Source: Pseudomonadota bacterium
Lineage (GTDB): Bacteria; Pseudomonadota; Alphaproteobacteria; Rhizobiales; Pleomorphomonadaceae
Direction: 5' to 3'
Assembly (NCBI GenBank): GCA_023436885.1
Contig: JAEZHI010000051.1
Location: forward strand, 17,338 to 81,337
DNA: 64,000 nt
Both the position numbers and the translations under genes were made by a program. Positions within the stretch are counted from its first letter, which is position 1; each line of letters starts with the position of its first letter. Positions 58,621 through 64,000 of this stretch are shown here, piece by piece. The notes beneath the pieces are model-generated. The model had not been told where the DNA came from. It did no database searches and saw only the letters and a list, made by a program, of their open reading frames with translations.

Positions 58621-59520
58621 TCACAGCGTCCCGACTTGCGAAGGCCGCGCAACAGGCCTGCGCGGAGTGGCGAGCCGACGAATGTCGACCATAGCCATCG
58701 GGCGAACCAGCGCATCCTGTTCTTCAACCAGCTCCAACTCCCGCGCACCGGCTTTCACCGAACGAACGATGACCTCGAAAGTCGACGCGGACGCGGCGGC
58801 CAGTGCCGCTTCGTCCGATGCGCCGCCGATCAACCGGGACAGGAGCAACGCCGCGAAAAGATCGCCGGTGCCGTTGGGGGCGCCTTCAACCAACTGGTTT
58901 TCAGCCACGATCGCTTCGTTCGCAGTGACCAGCGCCGCCGCGATCTTGCCGGCCATCAGGGCGGGCGCCGAGGTGACCACCACCCGCTTTGGCCCAAGCG
59001 CGCGGGCCGCAACGGTGATCTCGGTCAGCGTCTCGACGGGTTGGCCAGTCAACCAGCCAAGTTCAAACCGATTGGGTGTCGCAACGTCGGCGATGGCAAC
59101 CAGACCGTCGCGCTGCGCCACGGCGACCGGCTCCGGCACGTAGAGCCCACCGGTTCCGGAAGCGTTGAAATCGCCGATCACCGGATCTGCAAGATGCAAG
59201 GCAGCCGGATTGGCCGCCTTGACCGCAGCCACAAGCTCGGCCGCAGCGTCTGCCTGGCCGGCCGAACCGAGATAGCCGGTGATTACGCCGCCGACCTCCG
59301 CAAGCCAGGGCGCGCAAGCAAGATCGGCACAAAGCGCCGCAAAATCGGCTTCCGGCAAGGCCATCCGATGGGCGCGACTGTGACCGGGATGCCAAGGCAG
59401 AATGACAGTCGGGAGTGTCCAGACACGGTGTCCCAGCCGCTCCAGCGCGAAGGCGGCGCGAGCGCCCACCGAGCCGCGGGCAACAAAGGAGGAGAGAACG
59501 ATGACGGCAGGACGGCTCAT
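58621..59520 (-). CDS. pdxY: Pyridoxal kinase, PdxY-like
   Basis: Phosphorylates pyridoxal (salvage of vitamin B6) with ATP. A 299-residue ribokinase-fold enzyme. SSFVARGSVGARAAFALERLGHRVWTLPTV at the N-terminus is the PdxY substrate region. LADPVIGDF and the anion-hole/catalytic NGTGDLFAALLLSRL (Asp as base) are present near 110 and 220. ATG 59520 has AGGAAAAG upstream; a TTG three codons earlier is less likely. It is divergent from priA, with only 52 bases between the starts. Confidence 0.9.
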   Translation of the reverse strand: MSRPAVIVLSSFVARGSVGARAAFALERLGHRVWTLPTVILPWHPGHSRAHRMALPEADFAALCADLACAPWLAEVGGVITGYLGSAGQADAAAELVAAVKAANPAALHLADPVIGDFNASGTGGLYVPEPVAVAQRDGLVAIADVATPNRFELGWLTGQPVETLTEITVAARALGPKRVVVTSAPALMAGKIAAALVTANEAIVAENQLVEGAPNGTGDLFAALLLSRLIGGASDEAALAAASASTFEVIVRSVKAGARELELVEEQDALVRPMAMVDIRRLATPRRPVARPSQVGTL

Positions 59521-59572
59521 GAGCGACAACTTTTCCTGAGAGGCGGCGGCCTTCCGTTTAGCCTATGATCAC

Positions 59573-61831
59573 ATGCCGTACATCTCGAATCAGCCGATGC
59601 CGACCGAAAAACCAGCTCAATCGCTCCATGACCTGTTCGGAGAGACCGCCCCTCGCCCGGCGGCCGGCAGCGAGGTGGTGCAGGTTCTCACCCCCGTCGG
59701 TCTCGATCTCTCCTATTCCTATCGCGTTCCGAACGGCATGGTCGTCGGACCAGGCTCGATCGTGCAAGTGCCGCTCGGCCCCCGCAAGGTCGTGGGCGTC
59801 GTCACCGCCGAGCCGGCCGAGCTTTCGGCCTCGTCCAACCGGCTCCGCCCGATCGAGGCGGTCTTCGATGCGCCGCCGCTGACGCCGGAAATGCTCGCAT
59901 TCGTCGATTGGGTTGCCCGCTACACGCTGACGCCCCGAGGCATGGTGATGCGCATGGTGTTGCGTGCACCGGACGCATTGGAACCCGAGCCCCCCATACG
60001 CGGCCTGATCGCGACAAGCGCCCCGCCGGAGCGCCTCACCGACGCGCGTCGCCGCGTGCTGGCTCTGCTAGACGAACACGAGGGACAGGCCTGGACCCGC
60101 GCCGGCCTTGCGGCGGCGGCCGGCGTCTCCTCTTCTGTCGTCGAGGGTTTGGTGAGCTGCGGCACCCTGGTCGAGGTCGAACTGCCGCCAGGCCGGCCAT
60201 TCCGGGCACCCGATCCCGATTTCAACCCGATCGAGCTGACACCCGACCAGTCGGCTGCCGTTGCCAAGCTGCGCGCAACCCAAAGCGACGGTGTGACGCT
60301 GATCGACGGTGTCACCGGTTCGGGCAAGACCGAGGTCTATCTAGAAGCCGTCGCCGATGCTTTGCGGGCCGGTAAGCAAGCCTTGATCCTGGTTCCGGAA
60401 ATCGCCCTCACCCGCGCCTTCCTCGAACGCTTTTCCGAGCGCTTCGGCGCGCTGCCGGCAGAGTGGCATTCCGACGTCGGCCCGAAGATGCGTGCGCGCA
60501 CCTGGCGCGCCGTCGCGCTCGGCGAGGCTCGCGTGGTGGTCGGCGCCCGCTCGGCGCTATTCCTGCCTTTCTCGGACCTCGGCCTGATCGTCATCGATGA
60601 AGAACACGACGGCGCATACAAGCAAGAGGAATGGGCGAGCTATCATGCCCGCGACATGGCCGTGGTGCGTGGACGACTGGAGAAGATCCCGGTCATTCTC
60701 GCCTCAGCCACGCCATCGCTCGAAAGCCGGGTCAATGCCGAGCGTGGACGCTACAGACATATTATCCTGCCGGCGCGTGCAACCGGCCGCGACCTGCCCA
60801 GCCTCTACGCCATCGACATGCGCAAGGCCGGCACGCCTCGGGGACGCTTTCTTGCCCCCGGCCTTGTAGCTGCCATCCGCGAGGTGACCGAGCGCGGCGA
60901 GCAGGCGATGCTGTTCCTCAATCGGCGAGGCTATGCCCCCCTTACGCTCTGCCGGTCCTGCGGTCACCGCTTCCAGTGCCCGCAATGCTCGGCTTGGCTG
61001 GTGGAACACCGCTTCAGGGGGCGCCTCGTCTGTCACCATTGCGGACACACGGTGCCTCGTCCCGAGGCCTGTCCCTCCTGCGGCACGCTCGACAGTCTTG
61101 TTGCCTGCGGCCCCGGCGTCGAGCGCATCGCCGAGGAGATGCAGACCCTTCTGCCGGACAAGCGCACCGTGGTACTGTCCTCGGACATGGGGGGCGGCAT
61201 CCAGCGTCTGAGGGCTGAATTCGCGGCGGTCGCCAAGGGCGAGTGCGACATTGTCGTCGGCACGCAGATGGTCGCCAAGGGCCATACGTTTCCAAAGCTG
61301 ACCCTGGTTGGCGTGGTCGACGCGGATCTCGGCCTGTCGCAAGGAGATCCTCGCGCCGCAGAGCGCACGTTCCAACTGCTCGCGCAGGTCACCGGCCGCG
61401 CCGGCCGCGTCATGGGAAAGGGCCTCGGACTGCTCCAGACCTACGCACCGGAAAGCCCGGTGATCGAAGCGCTGGTCTCGGGGGACGCCGAACGCTTCTA
61501 CCGGACGGAATTGGCCGAACGCGAGCGATCGGCCATGCCACCGTTTGGCCGCCTTGCCGCGATCCTGGTCTCCGGGCCAAGCCGCGAGCTTGCCGAGGAT
61601 CACGCTCGCCACCTCGCCCGCATGGCGCCACAGGATTCGGCAGTCGAGGTTTTGGGACCGGCGGAGGCGGCACTCGCCGTGGTGCGCGGTCGCCATCGCT
61701 TCCGCCTGATCGCCCATTCCGGTCGTGACACGGACCTTTCGGCTTACATGCGAGCCTGGATCAACGCCGCCGACAAGCCGACACGCGGCGTCGAAGCTTA
61801 TGTTGACGTCGACCCACAGAATTTCCTGTAA
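59573..61831 (+). CDS. priA: Primosomal protein N' (replication restart helicase PriA)
   Basis: Reloads the replisome at stalled forks. A 752-residue superfamily 2 helicase. The N-terminal 3'-DNA-binding domain (VQVLTPVGLDLSYSYRVPNG) is followed by Walker A GVTGSGKTEVYLEAV at about 245-259, Walker B VIDEEHDGAYKQEE and the zinc-binding insert with Cys pairs CRSCGHRFQCPQC and CHHCGH...CPSCG at about 462-506. Motif VI is QVTGRAGR. The order priA then the atp operon is common in Rhizobiales. A weak terminator-like repeat follows. Confidence 0.97.
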   Translation: MPYISNQPMPTEKPAQSLHDLFGETAPRPAAGSEVVQVLTPVGLDLSYSYRVPNGMVVGPGSIVQVPLGPRKVVGVVTAEPAELSASSNRLRPIEAVFDAPPLTPEMLAFVDWVARYTLTPRGMVMRMVLRAPDALEPEPPIRGLIATSAPPERLTDARRRVLALLDEHEGQAWTRAGLAAAAGVSSSVVEGLVSCGTLVEVELPPGRPFRAPDPDFNPIELTPDQSAAVAKLRATQSDGVTLIDGVTGSGKTEVYLEAVADALRAGKQALILVPEIALTRAFLERFSERFGALPAEWHSDVGPKMRARTWRAVALGEARVVVGARSALFLPFSDLGLIVIDEEHDGAYKQEEWASYHARDMAVVRGRLEKIPVILASATPSLESRVNAERGRYRHIILPARATGRDLPSLYAIDMRKAGTPRGRFLAPGLVAAIREVTERGEQAMLFLNRRGYAPLTLCRSCGHRFQCPQCSAWLVEHRFRGRLVCHHCGHTVPRPEACPSCGTLDSLVACGPGVERIAEEMQTLLPDKRTVVLSSDMGGGIQRLRAEFAAVAKGECDIVVGTQMVAKGHTFPKLTLVGVVDADLGLSQGDPRAAERTFQLLAQVTGRAGRVMGKGLGLLQTYAPESPVIEALVSGDAERFYRTELAERERSAMPPFGRLAAILVSGPSRELAEDHARHLARMAPQDSAVEVLGPAEAALAVVRGRHRFRLIAHSGRDTDLSAYMRAWINAADKPTRGVEAYVDVDPQNFL

Positions 61832-62136
61832 CGCGCGCGAAGAGAATCGCCGAAAAATCCGCGCAAACGTCATCTAAAACGATAAACCATTCGACTTTAG
61901 GATAATCGTTTTTTAAGGAGATGTCCCAAGCGGCCAATTACCTAAGGATATCCGCGCAAACGAGCGAAATCCTGAATCCAGTGAACGCGTTGCGTGAGGG
62001 AAACTCCTGTGGTAGACGGAGCCAAGTTCGCTGCGGGGCCGGGTGCCGTGCCGCCGTCGTAAATTATTTTGCGAATATCTTCAAAGTGTTCAACCGGGTG
62101 AACCTTTGATGGTTCGCACCGATGAGGGGTTTTTAC
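61832..62136 (+). promoter_or_regulatory. priA-atpH intergenic region
   Basis: These 305 bases must hold the ATP synthase operon promoter. AAAACGAT (61876-61883) and ATCGTTTT (61905-61912) form an 8-bp inverted repeat ending in a T run, a weak terminator for priA. A short frame from 61921 has AAGGAG immediately against its ATG, too close to work, and no recognisable product. Near the end GAGGGG sits 7 bases before GTG 62137 and decides the atpH start. No clear -35/-10 pair stands out. Confidence 0.5.
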
Positions 62137-62696
62137 GTGAGCGAAGCGGAAACGATGGTCTTCGGGGTCGCTGAACGTTATGCGACGGCCCTGTTCGAAT
62201 TGGCGAGCGAGACCGGCGAGCTTGAAATCGTCGAGGCGGACATCGCCCGTTTCGAGACCCTCCGCCGCGAAAGCGCCGATCTCCGCCGTCTGATGAAGTC
62301 GCTGGTTTTCAGCACCGAAGATCAGTTGAAGGCCATCAGCGCCGTTGTCGAGGCGGCCGACCTTGGCCGCACGATCAGCAACTTCATCAAGCTGGTCGCC
62401 TCCAACAATCGCCTTGCGAACTTGCATGACATGTTTCGTCGCTATCGGCAGCTCCTTGCTGACCGGCGCGGCGAAGTTACAGCCGGCATCGTGTCGGCAA
62501 TTCCCCTTTCCGACGGTCAGCTTGCCGAAATCAAGGGCGCGCTGGCCGACATATCCGGCAAGTCGGTTCATGTTGAACTCGATGTCGACCCGTCGTTGAT
62601 CGGCGGGCTCGTCGTCAAGCTCGGCTCACGCATGATCGACACGTCGCTCAAAACGAAACTCGACGCACTCAAGATTGCATTGAAAGAGGTCGGCTG

Positions 62697-62697
<1 letters not shown>
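62137..62697 (+). CDS. atpH: ATP synthase F1 subunit delta
   Basis: The 186-residue delta subunit joins the F1 head to the peripheral stalk. I choose GTG 62137, with GAGGGG 7 bases upstream, over an ATG five codons earlier that lacks a ribosome site. The family pattern is clear: FGVAERYATALFELASETGELEIVEADIARF at the N-terminus, ISNFIKLVASNNRLANLHDMFRRYRQLLADRRG in the middle, and VDPSLIGGLVVKLGSRMIDTSLKTKLDAL at the C-terminus. Its stop overlaps the atpA start by one base (TGATG). Confidence 0.96.

Positions 62698-64000
<1,303 letters not shown>

Noticed and set aside
61921..62109. 62-codon frame before atpH with AAGGAG next to its ATG
   Set aside because: The Shine-Dalgarno sequence touches the start codon, which is too close, and the peptide has no recognisable features.

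Overview
The window is GC-rich DNA from an alphaproteobacterium, most likely of the Rhizobiales. This rests on the priA-atpHA junction, the dense packing of genes with 4-bp start/stop overlaps, Rhizobiales-type house-keeping genes (leuA, leuB, leuC, pdxY, priA, atpH, atpA) and an accessory set for anaerobic life. A facultatively anaerobic, hydrogen-producing genus such as Pleomorphomonas would fit, but that is inference from gene content. I saw no insertion sequence, phage gene, CRISPR array or tRNA/rRNA gene.

Layout. 1-1190: an exopolysaccharide-type sugar transferase with its terminator. 1347-6606: an RND efflux operon with two periplasmic adaptors. 6607-9155: a nitrate/sulfonate-type ABC importer on the minus strand. 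9531-13447: a two-gene [FeFe]-hydrogenase operon, in which a NuoF-tail/GltD-like flavoprotein precedes a catalytic subunit carrying a full set of Fe-S domains. 13458-15211: marR plus a FabF-like ketosynthase. 15320-17351: leuA with a candidate Leu-codon leader peptide. 17356-23130: an O2-independent ubiquinone divergon (ubiX-ubiD against ubiT-ubiU-ubiV) with an NnrS-like membrane protein. 23332-33503: a CooA-like regulator, hypB, hypA and a six-gene group 4 [NiFe]-hydrogenase operon in the order cooM-K-L-X-U-H, then a small 2[4Fe-4S] ferredoxin and a strong terminator. 33509-42168: an eight-gene minus-strand catabolic cluster (kinase-like protein, MDR and HisD-like dehydrogenases, polyamine-type ABC importer, SDR). 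42414-45981: hutI-hutH-hutG. 45985-52807: a transglutaminase/circularly permuted ATP-grasp/alpha-E/DUF2126 group. 52914-54646: GNAT and DUF2332 proteins. 54701-59520: leuC, leuB, beta-carbonic anhydrase and pdxY. 59573-64000: priA, atpH and atpA, the last cut by the window end.

How it works together. The central part reads as an anaerobic energy module. A CooA-like heme regulator gene sits ahead of hypB and hypA. A perfect TGTCG-N6-CGACA palindrome, of the kind bound by CooA, lies about 80 bp before the start codon of the proton-pumping hydrogenase operon. No CO dehydrogenase (cooS/cooF) is present in the window, so the electron source of the hydrogenase is open. A second, cytoplasmic [FeFe] hydrogenase probably exchanges electrons with NAD(P)H through its GltD-like partner. 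The ubiquinone genes between the two hydrogenases supply a respiratory quinone without oxygen. The flanks are ordinary biosynthetic and house-keeping genes.
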